This document shows, in pieces, positions 50,935 to 62,901 of a stretch of DNA of 64,000 nt. Positions within the stretch are counted from its first letter, which is position 1. Every line of letters begins with the position of its first letter. The notes beneath the pieces were generated by a model. It saw nothing but the letters and a program-made list of their open reading frames with translations. It was not told where the DNA came from and did no database searches. This DNA is from Numida meleagris (Eukaryota; Chordata; Aves; Galliformes; Numididae), in contig NC_034410.1 in assembly GCF_002078875.1 (NCBI RefSeq), positions 81,623,367-81,687,366 on the forward strand, given 5' to 3'. The position numbers and the translations under genes were made by a program.

Positions 50935-53900
50935 ATTTTGTAACACTAGCAAGAGCATTGCTCTGCCTGTAAAATTATTTTATTTTCAGATATGAAAAAA
51001 ATAAGTTGCAGGAATGTAGCCTGAAGAACAGATGGGGTGAACCTTAGCATTATGCCTGGGAAAGCTGTGACAAATAGGTGGTGATTGCTGGAAAAATACG
51101 ACTGCTTTTGATATTTATCTATGCTCCTCAGAATTCAGCTTTATTCTTCAACTTTATTTGGAAAGTTGTCCAAAGGTAAATAAATGAGTCTGGTTTTGCA
51201 GTCAAAGCACTGCTTCTAGGTTCCTTTTTGCGCCTGATAATACTCAGAAGTTTGAGAACAGAGAAAAATCTTCAGTACATACGTAAAGTGAAACACTATG
51301 GGTCTTAGTGTTCCAGTAATAAGTGGAATACATATCCTTTCTGTAGTTTTACTTTATTAGTTATTCTTTCAAGTAGGGTTTGTGGTAGTTTTGTTCCATA
51401 GTTTTATGTATGATACTTGTTCTTTCAACAATTTTATTGTTTCAGTAGTTCAAACCACGATTATTTTGCTTAAAAAAAGATAACCTGTTAACAATTATTT
51501 GCTTAAAATATTGCAATAGAGAACATATTAAACATTGAAAACTTTGTTAATACACCGTCTTTAACCACTTCCATACGTTTTATGCATAGTTTATTTTCCC
51601 TTTGTGCTTTTCCTTTTTAAAAAAAAATTGAAATATATTGTCTGTGAGATTGTACAGGGTCAGTAAAGGACTGCCAACGATATCATTAAACTTATAGGGG
51701 TTTTCAGGTGAAGTTACTTAAACCCAGCCATAGTTTTGGTATTTAATGTAAGTACTTTTTAATGGAACTGTTGAAAGAACAAATTTCACGTGCATAAAAC
51801 CACAGAATAATAACAGAGTAGTTTTCCACTGTACTTAAAGACTCCAATATTTTTTTCCCCTAGAGCCTTTGAACTCAACCTTGATATTATTTAAACAGGA
51901 CATGGTCAAGGCCACTAACTAGCAAGTTGTTTCATGAGCGGTAGAATTAATGAAGCGAATTGTTATCCTTTTTCTTCTCATTTCTTGCTTTTTCCTTCCT
52001 ATCCCACACCCTCTTGATACTATCAGTTCTGTTGTGTGTCTTGTGCCCTTTCTGTACCATTGGCTCCACATGCTGTGGCTGATGGGAACATATATGAAGA
52101 CTAATTTTCTGTCTGGCTTCCCTTCAGAATGGCTTGCTTTTGTCTGAAAGGAACACCAACTTGGGGTCTTTTCTAATGCAGTTTGCAATTTACTTAGGAA
52201 TGTAACTCAGCGTTACTGGCAAGTATGACTGAATTCAGTGGGCAGATGCCATAGTTAGTCTACAAATGGACAATGAAAGAGACAACATGGCTGTCTAAGG
52301 AAGCAAAGGTAAAGATTGAGTGTTCATCATTATTATGGGTTTAATTTTGTGAGGAGACTATGACAGACAGTACTTTAATACTTTCCTTATTTCTGTGTTT
52401 ACCTCTGGCTTCAGTCATAGCTCAGCGAGCCACACATTTTAATGGTGATGACTTTCACAGGCAGGGACAGGGTCATCTCTGGGCTCCACCTGAGCTACTC
52501 TGTACACTGGAGGAAAGTTCCAGCTTCAAATGAGATGCTGCTTTGTATACATCTCTCATGTCAAACATGTGGCAAGCCTGAGGCTTGTGTCATGAGGAAA
52601 TTCTCTTTAGCATCACCTGCAAGCCAATTAGTACAAATCAGAGGTCTGGATATGATAGGAGCTGGGTCTCAGAAGAAAGTGATTTGGTACAGATAATTGA
52701 TGGGGAGCAAGTGACTTCCTTTAAATAGTTTCTCATCCCTCATGAAAGTGATACAGTAGTGATTTCATCTTAAGTCAAAAGCTAGCATTTGGAATTAAAA
52801 ATAGTTCTGAAAAAACACTAGTTCAACTGTTTATTTGGAGGCTTAAAAAATGAAATAAAAAGCAATGTTACATCTTTCACGTGCCTTCTGAAATTTCTTA
52901 GTACCGAAGTATTTCCCAGAGATAAAAAGTGGTGAATCGTTGCCTGCTTCATATTGCTTCACTTGATTAATTGTAGATACCTTTCAGATTCTTAATTGCA
53001 GAGCATGAGACAAGTAGCACATTATTATCATCTTAGTATTTTGAAATAGTAACAGTTTGTTTAGTCCCTTTTCTTTTTAAAATTGATTTGCTTTTGTCTT
53101 GAATACAATGACCTTGTATTAACATCAGATGCCTTCACAACACACAATGGCACTCAGCTGCATAATGGAAGCTAAGATAATATAATTTGAAGGGGAATCT
53201 GGAGAAGAGAATGAAAAGAAAGTCCTGTCTGGTATTAAGTTCCTAAAAACTCTTTTCCTCTCCTCATTTTTTTGGAACACAGCTAAGGAAATATCAACTT
53301 GGCCCTGCCCAAGGAAAAGAAGTTGCTGAAATTGCCATTCTCCCAAACCTTTCCTGTTGCCAGAGGTTCAGCCCAAAGAACATCTGTTGAGGACAGCATA
53401 GTTCAAGGCTAACCTCATACATCAATGTAAAGAGGTGGTGGGAAGGCTCAGCATGCAACACTTCTATCATTATAAGAAGGAAAACTGAAAAACAAGAAAA
53501 AATGCCAAATGGCCATAATTGTATTTCTCTTATGTAGACACACACTCAGTTCATGTAATCAATATAACAGTACTCAGTGGTTAAATTTTAGTTTGCAAAG
53601 TAGAGTTCCAATTGCCTGTGATTTCATATCTTGTTTCTTACTTAGTATCAAAACATGAATATCACTATTCTGTCTGTTGCTGAACAGATTATCAGTGTAA
53701 TGCTCAAGAGACAAGATTATTTTTCATTCATTCTGCTCACCAGAAATGTGCATTTTATTGAAAGCATGACTAATTCCTAAACACCACTCTTGTATAAAAT
53801 GTGAGATGTACTCTTTAGCTACTTTGTTTGTGACCTATAGACTTGCACTGTAGATCATGCACTTGCAGTAACTACTGAAAAATTGACTTGTCAGTATGTT

Positions 53901-55610
53901 ACGAAATGCTAAGATACATTAGAATGACATTAGGTGCTTCGTAGTTTAGATATGTTTGGGGTTTTTATGTTTGTTTTGTTTTTGTGTAGGATTAGTTTCA
54001 TATGTGGCCAGCAGAGGTTACATGAGGTTAAATGAAAGGAATAGACTTCACTAGACAGTCTTATTCTATAATCCCTAACACAGAAATGCTAGAAAACCTT
54101 TGCTCTATATATAAACTATTTGAGGTACATGTAGAAGACAAAAGAGAAGAAAAATGCCTATTCCTTATCAAAAGATAACACATTTTATGCTAGCATGAGT
54201 TTCAACAAAATCTGCTTCTCATAATACTATAGTTTCTCTTAGTGTAGTGTTTTGTACCTTATTTAAGATCACAGTCTTTACTGAAAGATGTCTAGATGTA
54301 TTGATGGTGTTCATTTGCCTGGAGCTTTCGAACACACCAGCATTTGGGAATGGTTAATAAAAGCACAAACAAGTTGAAGCTGCACAATTTGAAGTGAGAA
54401 AGAAGAATGCCATTGTAGATCTTTACAACTGAAGCATAATTCCTGTTCTGGAAACAGGGTGATGGCAAGTTTCCCATGAAATATTTTTGTTTTGTGTTTT
54501 GCAGTAGAAAAAGTTAAAAATGTAATAGAAAAAAAACTCTTGTGGTTCAGCAGTTTCTGAAAGGTCAAAAGAGAATGACGTTCAAATTCAGAGAACATCT
54601 AATGTGTTTATGGTTTGGGCCTTACCACCTCAGGAGTCACGTGATACTAGAGTTTGATACTGTAGTATCCTGTAATCGCCAAGTTCTGTTCCCTCCTCCT
54701 TTCTAGCTGAATAATTATATGTAATTTTGCGACACTTCTCTCACTTTGTGTGTTTTTCTTGTAAAATTGTATGTGATGTCAGAAAAGCATAATATCTGAT
54801 TGTTTCATGGGATGAGAAAATCACGTCCCCATCTTATTGGAAGATCATCATTCCAAAAGGCAAGAGGGAGGAACACCCAAAAACCCTGTAGCATTTCTTA
54901 TCTCATTCCAAGTTCTGAAATGTTCAGCTTTTTTAAAATCAGCATGTATATGATGATGTGGTGATTGCTGTATGAGAAATACAGTTACTTCATTCATTCA
55001 GTACAAATGGCTTAATATAGGACCAAGTTTCACCCCCAAAATATTCTTTTAAAGCTCCCATCAGAATTTCATATATTCATCTGAAGGCCATGTTGGCTAG
55101 TAGTAATTTTTTGATTTGTTGTATGAATTGCCTGCTTCTGTGTACAGACTTTTTTCATTTTTCCCCTTCTGCCTCTTGTCCATGATTGATGATGTAAAGA
55201 ATCATTTCCAGGCATGAGCCTTTTTTCTTTTTTTCTGTTGACCAGTCACTAATCACTACTTGCTCATCTCAGTGTTTTGTTGGTAAGCCAGATGAATTTC
55301 TTTTTAATGGCCTTCTTTCTCTTCATGTCAGAAATCTCACCACAGATAAATGGCAGATACATGCCACATATGTGCACAGACCTTATAATCATTATCCAGT
55401 ACATTTAGAAAGTTCTGAGAAATTTCATTTTAAGAATAGTAAATGCATGCATTTGTCTGCCATCTCTACCATTTCATGGTCTACAGAGAGAAAATCTTAA
55501 AGGAACATTCTGAATTAAAAGATTGTGTAATTGATATTTTTTGAGCATCTCTCATCTATGCTTAGAGGATGTTTCATCTTGACGGAACTGAGCGTGCTAA
55601 TAGAAATAGA

Positions 55611-55660
55611 AGTAATGTTATCCACATTTATCCCCAGAAAGTAATATTATCCACATTTTA
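55611..55660. repeat. 29-bp-period imperfect tandem repeat
   Basis: AGTAATGTTATCCACATTTA at 55611 is repeated as AGTAATATTATCCACATTTT at 55640, with a short spacer between. Confidence 0.85.
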
Positions 55661-56697
55661 GTTGGAAAAAGTGAGGAACAGTGTCTTGACCAGATGGTCA
55701 AGCAGCAAATCACTGCTTGTTCATAAAATCTAACCTAATCTGATAATCAAATTTCTGTACTGTCTGCACCTTCTGTCCTGAGACTGCAAAGTGCTTGGCA
55801 ATGGTAAATCTGCCTTATTTAGGCAAGTTGAAAGTTGGAGAAAAAATCCCAGAATCTCAAAATGGCGTCTAGTATCATGTTAGTATACAACAACTGATGC
55901 TCAGCCAGTCCCCAAGCAGTGGCAGCCCACATGACCAACTCCTCATTGTTTTCAAGTTTTTTTCACATGATGTCATACAGTATGGACTATCCCTTTGGCC
56001 AGTTTAGATCAGCTGTCCTGGTTTTGTCTCCTCGCAAATCCTTGTGCCCCTGTAGCCTTCATTTTGCAGTTGTCTTTATTCTTTCTCATCTGTACAGAGG
56101 ATTTCAAGAATTTACGTTTGTCTGAGAACAAGAGCAGAAGTATTCCAGAAACATTTTCATCTTCCAGGGAAATTAAGCAACCAAATAAACTGGTAGAGTA
56201 TGGGAAACTGCCACAAACTACAGACAGCTGATTCCAGAGCATTAGCAAGATAAGATTGCCCTATAGGTGATTAGAGGCAAGCCTTCATAAACACTGCTTC
56301 TTCAGATCTTCTACTGTAATATCAAGAATGGGAAATGGCAGCGTGCTAAAGGAATAACTGAGAAGTGTCTGCATTTTGTGTTAAAATTGGCTTCTAAGGC
56401 TGTTCCTTTTACAACATCCAAGTTGAACTGTGCTTGGGAAGTAATTTCAATTTTAAAATTATTGAGAGATTACAGCAAAGCAACGGTGCCTCAGCTGTAC
56501 CCTAAGAAACTCTAATGTTGCTACTAGCAGAGGTAAGAGTTATTGTAGCTCACCCAAAAGAAACTCAAAATGTAGTGTTGCTGATGTTACTGTTGGACAA
56601 TTGCACCTTTTGTAGAACTTCTTGCTACACTTGCCTGAAAAAGGAGCTTGAGATGTGTGACACCAAAGTAATGTTTTCTGTACCTTTTGTACTTTTT

Positions 56698-56743
56698 CAA
56701 CACTGAGTGTTGTTCAACACGGAGTGTTCCACATTTAGTGGAA
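56698..56743. repeat. Three consecutive short inverted repeats
   Basis: CAACAC-TGA-GTGTTG (56698-56712), AACAC-GGA-GTGTT (56716-56728) and TTCCAC-ATTTA-GTGGAA (56727-56743) are each perfect stems of 6, 5 and 6 bp. The first two look like a duplication of one hairpin. The second and third overlap by two bases, so they could not both form fully. Confidence 0.9.
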
Positions 56744-59486
56744 TAATCCATGTTAATATGATCCCTTCTTCTAGGAACTCTTGGAGAACTCCCTCTTGCA
56801 CTTTCAGAGCACACTGTCATTTAAAGAAAACACTCTTAGCTCAGGATGAATTAAATTTCTCAGTCTTCTCTACCAAAGCTCAGAGAGTGGAAGAATCTCC
56901 CAACAGGTAAACAGAAATCCACTGCTGATGATATAGATCATCAGAGCCAGTAACAGTTATACCAATAACAGTATTTTAAAATAGTAAGAAGAATATTTTT
57001 CAAAACTAAAAGATAAGGAATATAAATTGCATATTGCCTTAATCTTCCTTGCATATGCATTTACTTGCTCTAGAGAGGTTCTAAATGAAGCTGTCCAAAG
57101 CTGTCAACCTAAAACTAGTTCTCTTTTGGCCTCCGTTTGGTGATCTTGCACCAAATCCCAAGCATCTCACAGCCTGATTCTGGCTAGAATGCCTTGAGTC
57201 AACTTAGAGTACAACTTGGCGCTTATGTGAATGAGAGAACTTCAGAGTTTTGTCCAAGTTTTAGGCAATCTGAGTAAGGATGAGGTCCTTTATAATTGGC
57301 TCCAGGACCAGCAACTTGTTTCCCATCCAAAAAGGTCTTTCCTCCTCTTCTGAATAGATTGTAGTTTTGTCCTGCTGTGAAACATGAAACTGAGCAGAAC
57401 TGCAGATGCAGTTGGGACCCTCGCAGGCTATTTACATAGCATTGTGAATCTTCACATCTCGCAAGCAAGAAGGATTTTCAACTTTCCATGCACCTCTCAC
57501 CAGCTGGTGTGGCACTTCTTACACTGCATGTTACTTCATTGTCACTTCTGCCTGCTTGTATCATATCAACGTGATGAATACATTGCCTTCTAGGCAGAGT
57601 CCATGTCGGGATTAGGCCTTAGGTCATTTGGCCATAGTAAAGAATTAGGGAAAATTGGATGCCTATTTCTCCTTTAAATTCGAATGATGTAAATCCAAAC
57701 AACTGCATAATCCTGAGTGAAAACTCATAATCTTGAGTTTAATCAGTTGTGTTTTAACTTTCTTCCTTTTCAAAAATATACCTAAATTTTTAAATCTGAT
57801 TTTTTAACAAATGTAACAGTTTTGTTAACCAATGATTTATGGCTGGGACAAACCCTTCCATGGGACGTTAATTTTGCATTCTGCTTTATGATGTGTTTGA
57901 CTGGGCCTGTACCACATATCCGACTGTCTAAACGCAAAGAGATAAAAAGGAAAGGGACTGCCAAACTCCACTGTATAACATAAAGCAAGACAGAGGAAAA
58001 ATGTTTATAATTTTTCTTCTTCCCTTTACAATGCTGTCCACATTCTATCTTTAGCCAGAAAATGCTCACATCATTTCCTGTCTCTAAATTGGTTTGCAAA
58101 TGATACAAAAACATAAAATGGCTTTCTTTTCTAACTTTCTTAATAAAAGTTTTGATACATCAATGCTATAAAATTCAGAAATCCTGATTTAATTCCAGAA
58201 TGTTTGAAATATCACTTTACTACGCCAGTGGATATCCATCTTGGTTCAATGAGCCTTCTTTTTCAACCAAGCAGTGATATTTAGAGTGGAAATTTGGAAT
58301 TAATCACAACTAATGTTGACAAAGTGGTCATACCAGAGTGTTGGTGTTTCGGAGTTTTCTGGGGGAGGTTGTTTGTTTTGAGCTAGCAAAGCATATTTCT
58401 GCCTCCCCTATTACTCTTACATTTGGTCCTGATCAAACTAAGTGTGATTGCCCAGCAGATTTTAACAGAAGTGGGGCTCTGCTGAAACGAATTCAGACAT
58501 CTGTCTTTGCTATTAAACGAGAGTCCAGTAGATCCCAGAAATCATCTTAAAAACATTCAGTAATTTTTTAACAGTTATTCAAATGATTAGAGATGAAATA
58601 GGAAGCTTATTTTTATTGCTCCCATTACCATGCCATCAGGGTACATTATGTAAAGGAAAATAATACCAGTGACTGGCAAAAGCTCTTATGAATTCACAGG
58701 TGAGAGCAAGAGCATCAATGATTTGTTGTTCTTTTTTCCCTGTTAAACAATCTCTCTGTTTTGAGATTTGCAGTTCTTTCATTTACAATGTAGTTGTTTA
58801 CTATTGAAATAATTGAAAAGATGTGTGCAGCAGCAAACATATTTCGTAATTCACTTGTGAAGAAAGATTTAAAGATCTCCCACTTTGAAAGTCACAGTAA
58901 TTAATCACAAATGGAAACTTTCTGAATACCTCTGGTATTTTTTAAAGCTGTGAAACAGTCATTCTCATTATTCATTGTAGCCGTTGAAACACTTCCCATT
59001 GCGATAACCAGTGCTTAAAGTGTCGTCAGTGGCATGCATGTGCTGCTACTGGCAGATCAAGCCCACAGGGTCATGAAGGGATGATTGCTTTGGAGGTGAT
59101 GTAAGAAAATTAATGATTTCACACATATTTTGGCAACAAGTACTCCTGGTACAGGTCTTTCAGAGACTTCTTGTTGCCATACTGGATAAATAAGTTTTCA
59201 TTTTATTGTGAGCATGTAAGGCTCTGGGGCTCTCCTTGCATCTGGGGATGACAGATTCTCAGATCTGGAGGGACTTGGATTGGGTGAAGACTTCATTTTC
59301 CAAGGAGCAATGCAGCTGCTCAATGATTGCCTACTATTATTAAGAAGTGTTGTTTAACCAGTATTAAAATACCCCAGTTGTAGGATGTGTGGAAAGGCTG
59401 TCAGGTCATGAGCAGCTAGTAAGTCTCAGCATTGGTGTGTAGACATTGTGCAGTTTAGTTTAGGACTGCAGTATTTTTGTTTTGTA

Positions 59487-59884
59487 CAGAGGTTGCTCCA
59501 AAAGTAATGCCTCCTATTTCTTTGCATGGAAACTGCTACAGCTACAAAAGAGCACAGTAACCACAGTAATCCACCCACCACCTCACTGTACTAACAGACA
59601 CTGTTTAGTCTCCATAAACATGCAGCAAGTATCAGTGAATGTCACTGGGGCCCGTTTTTTCCGCATGGAGGAATTCAGTGACACACTTTTGTTTCATATG
59701 TTCTTCCACGTCAGATGCCGTTTTGGCAGAGTGCCCCTCTGCTGCCATCTGTCCCACGGCAACAAAATGTAATGAAATATTGGTGGGAAGGTTCAGTCTC
59801 TACTGCCATACCACCAGCATCTACCTTTGAAGATGTAGGCAACATAATAAAACAGGATTCATTATTTCTGGAGCAGCCCTTGGA
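59487..59884 (+). mobile_element. Mariner-type DNA transposon, internally deleted (Galluhop/Mariner1_GG-like)
   Basis: The left terminal repeat reads CAGAGGTTGCTCCAAAAGTA after a TA. The right end, ATTTCTGGAGCAGCCCTTG, is its degraded inverted partner. The interior holds CGCATGGAGGAATTCAGTGA, CTGCTGCCATCTGTCCCACG and GGCAACAAAATGTAATG. Comparison with the copy at 20810-21072 shows that roughly 190 bases near the left end are missing here, between AGAGCACAGTAA and CCCACCACCTCACTGT. At about 398 bp it is far shorter than an autonomous mariner (about 1.3 kb) and cannot encode transposase. Right limit approximate. Confidence 0.82.
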
Positions 59885-60199
59885 CTTGCCCATAGTGTCC
59901 AAAGCAGAATGGAGGTCTAAAAGTGTCCACAGGTGTCTCGAATGCCATTGTCTACTGGCCGGGAAACAGTGTATTTTAAATGCAGTTTTATTTAAAGCCA
60001 GTGGCCATGCGGACTACATTTTCACACTATGTACATTCACCTACATCAACCTCTGTTTCCCAGAGCTGACTGTTTTGTGAGGAGCTGGAAAAGCCCTGAA
60101 GATCAGCAGTTTGAGTAAGCAAACTTAATGTTCTTCTACTAGCAAAACAGCAAGTGAAACCTCTAATCACTCTTTTTGGCCAGGACTGGTTCTGGATGG

Positions 60200-60245
60200 T
60201 ATTACTTTAGTTGTGGTGTCATCTGCAAGCTTGGTAAGGGCAGGA
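60200..60245 (-). mobile_element. Possible LINE reverse-transcriptase remnant
   Basis: On the minus strand the sequence reads K-L-A-D-D-T, close to the F-A-D-D-T catalytic motif of CR1-type reverse transcriptase. The antisense text GGTGTCATCTGCAAGCTTG resembles antisense CR1. Only about 45 bases are recognisable, so this is tentative. The GC-richer flank to about 60360 may belong to the same relic, but I cannot show it. Confidence 0.4.
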
Positions 60246-61074
60246 TTCTGGCACTCCAGCAGCCATGAGGCCCCAGCTGTAGGCAACCCTGGGCTGCCCT
60301 GAGGCCTGGTGAGACTGGTGGGGGCTGGCTGCTTTGTTACAGCACCTGCAGTGGCGAGCAGGCAGGAGTTAGAGCAAAGGCACTGCAGAAGCTCCTTCTC
60401 TTACTTTGTGAAGAAAAAGAGATTTGCAGAAAATTGATGTAAGCCCACTATGTCCCACTGATGTGAAATAGAAACATATGAAACCCTGCCTTTGAGTGCT
60501 AGCGTGTAAATAATTTGGCCAACCCTTGATGTTTTAAGGGCCTTTGTAAGCGCTATCCAATAGCAGAATTTCCTTTCTATGGAAAGGATCCTGTGCAGAT
60601 TTGAATACAGCTGCATATCTGGGAAGAATGCTATTGCAAGAATTGTTTGCAGTAATCTGGTAACTCCTGTGTTAGGAAGTACCTTTACAAAGCATGTGTC
60701 CATTAAGCACTTGAACTTGAGTGTTAGGGGAAGCATGGTGGTAAAGCAGAAGGACTGTGGTATTAACATGCCAGGGAAATGTGTAAGTGTCCTGTGTGTC
60801 TTTGAGGTAGTGACATGTTGGTGTACGAACGGTGTGTTTACAACATGCAATTACACTATGTGTCATGGGATTTCAGTTTCCTTTAATTTGGATATGTATC
60901 ACTGAAGTATTTTCAGCAGAAATATAAGTCAGGCTAAGCAAGAGTCATAAAGAGCCTGGTCATTTTGTCACCTGGCTGTCAGCCGTGAAAGTATCTGATG
61001 CGATGTTTAATCGAGACTGAAACAACCTAAGTTCAACAGCAGAAGATTTTATATTGCTAGCAGTACCTCTGCAT

Positions 61075-61168
61075 TTCATTGGTGGGTTGTTAGAGAAGTA
61101 TGGTTAGGTTGCGGTTGGACTTGATGATCTTTAAGGTCTTTTCCAACCTGAGCAATTCTATGATTGTA
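61075..61168 (+). mobile_element. CR1 LINE 3'-end fragment
   Basis: GGTGGGTTGTTAGAGAAG, TTGGACTTGATGATC and AAGGTCTTTTCCAACC, then an ATTCTATGATTGT tail, are the last ~90 bases of a CR1 in sense orientation. It is strongly 5'-truncated, as most CR1 copies are. It lies about 1.6 kb before the second exon. Confidence 0.88.
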
Positions 61169-61458
61169 AGCTCAATTTTGCATGGGAAACCTGAGAAACT
61201 AGGGAAATACCTGGGTCATTTTTTCGCAGTAGATTTGGTGTTTATATCAGTAAGCAGCCAGCTGCATTTTAACTCATTAACTTAAACTGAGCAGTACTAT
61301 GTCTCTCTGAATGGCAACATGAACAGAGGAGCATGAGCTTATGCCTGTTGCACTTGCAGTCTGTTTTAGCATATAGATACATTTTCTGTCTGCGAGTGCC
61401 TCTAAAAACAATTAACAGTGACTCCCTGGCTCTTATGAGAGTTATTTTGTGAGCAGTT

Positions 61459-61488
61459 GAAAAAAAAAACAACAAAAAACAAGAAAAT
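61459..61488. repeat. A-rich tract
   Basis: Poly-A with AAC interruptions. No LINE or pseudogene body was recognised next to it, so it is taken as simple low-complexity sequence. Confidence 0.7.
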
Positions 61489-62789
61489 GGGAATGATCTA
61501 ATACTGGTAGCAGCTTTATGTATATACATCCCTCAAACAATTAGCAATGCAGGATAATGATGTTTTTCCTCCTTTTGTGGGTGAGGCATTTTAATGACCA
61601 GTTGGTTTTGTTTCAGGCATCTTACCAGCTTAACATGGTGAGACAAAAACAGGGATTTTCTGGAGAGTGGCTTGTCTCTACATGAATGCATGTGTATCTG
61701 TCAGTGGTGAGGGACAGTAATGATCACACTAGTATAATTACATCATTAAAACTCTCACAAGCTGTTAGACAGATTTGTTGCAATGTAGTATAGCACAGAA
61801 ATACAATAAACTTAATGTTACTTGTTCTTTTGCAGCCTGATTCAGTTACAGTGGAGTTGTGTTTCTGGGACCAACAATGTATCATTTTTAGTTTGTCTTT
61901 AAATCCATGATGTAGACTGAAGATATAACAGACTTGACCAAGAATCAATTATCTTGGTAATATTGCTCTGAACTGGGCATGCAGAGCCCTGCCTATTAAG
62001 AAGTCCTCTTTTTTCATGTTTTCTTTTATTGAGAACTCCCTTAAGTGTATTTTTTTCACATACCTGATCATGCCAAGCACATACCTGAAAATTCTTACCC
62101 CGCCCTTAGAAAATTACCTAATAGTCACATGTTCTCTATGGAAACATGAGATCTGTAAAGAAACCAATACAGCTTGGCTGTTGATTTCTAGTTGGAAATG
62201 TACAAATTAAGTTTGAAAACGTACTGTCAGAGTGCTCAGTTCAAGTAAATCACAGATTCTGTGACAGGGAGGGATTGTCAGAGGTTAAATACACTTTCTT
62301 CTGAGTTGTATAAGTAGTGGATATGTTTCATGCAATAATTTATCCTTTAAGTAAAGCATTAAAAAAAAAGGTGAATCCACAAGGAGAAAATCATCCTGTC
62401 ATGTGGGAATAAATGTTGTGTTGAGAAACAGATATATATTTGTTCTTAGTTCACTAGATTACATGCACATTAATCTTTGGACAAAGATGTTGGGGATAGC
62501 CATAAGTGCATGTGTAGGTGGGATGTTCAATCTTTTATTATGTTTGGCAGTGTTAAGCTTTTGTGGGATTCACTGACTACTGAGGCTTCCCAGGAGACTA
62601 CTGCCAAGTGAATGAAATTTTCAGCCAAATGGCTACCTGTCATGTTTTTAGTCCTGGTGCAGCTTAATCTCTTCTGCCCGTGTGTTACTATCAGATCTGG
62701 ATTGCTCTGCTTGTGTCTTGCTCAGTGTCATGTAGCACATCTGGAAATGCTGTTGTTTGCTGAATGACAAGTCGTGTTCTTTTTTTTAG

Positions 62790-62901
62790 TTCCGTCTGGT
62801 GGTAAAGACAGCACTGAAGCTTCTGCTGGTGTTTGTGGAGTACACTGAATCCAACGCACCGCTTTTAATCCAGGCAGTATCTACAGTTGATGAAAAGAGA
62901 G
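62790..62901 (+). CDS. FHOD3: FHOD3-like formin, internal coding exon (FH3 region, second of two)
   Basis: This exon continues the FHOD formin directly from the exon ending at 35068. A T-rich tract and AG at 62788-62789 precede it, and a donor GTGAGT follows at 62902. Its 112 nt are 37 whole codons plus one base, so the next intron is phase 1. The protein starts [18 protein letters not shown] and includes [11 protein letters not shown] and VDEKR. Joined in phase after ...IGSK, it reproduces the FHOD FH3 helix pattern without a gap. The LLIQAV...KRG ending fits FHOD3 as I recall it; FHOD1 diverges after SNAPL. This part lies in the helical repeat core of the inhibitory domain. Codon content looks normal, with no stop or frameshift. 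The following FHOD3 exon (expected to begin with the rest of a glycine codon, then VKPW-like residues) is not in the last 1.1 kb. Confidence 0.93.

Larger units (their letters stand above)
35069..62789 (+). other. FHOD3: FHOD3 intron of 27,721 bp between the two exons
   Basis: A complete phase-0 intron with donor GTAAGA at 35069 and acceptor AG at 62788-62789 behind an eight-T tract. It holds an antisense CR1 near its start, a sequencing gap, a mariner copy and CR1 remnants near its end. The stretches 35653-41604 and 42060-59486 show only AT-rich unique-looking DNA, short tandem repeats and chance open frames. Confidence 0.9.

Noticed and set aside
60401..60850. 149-codon minus-strand open frame
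   Set aside because: No family resemblance, no conserved motif and no flanking splice structure.
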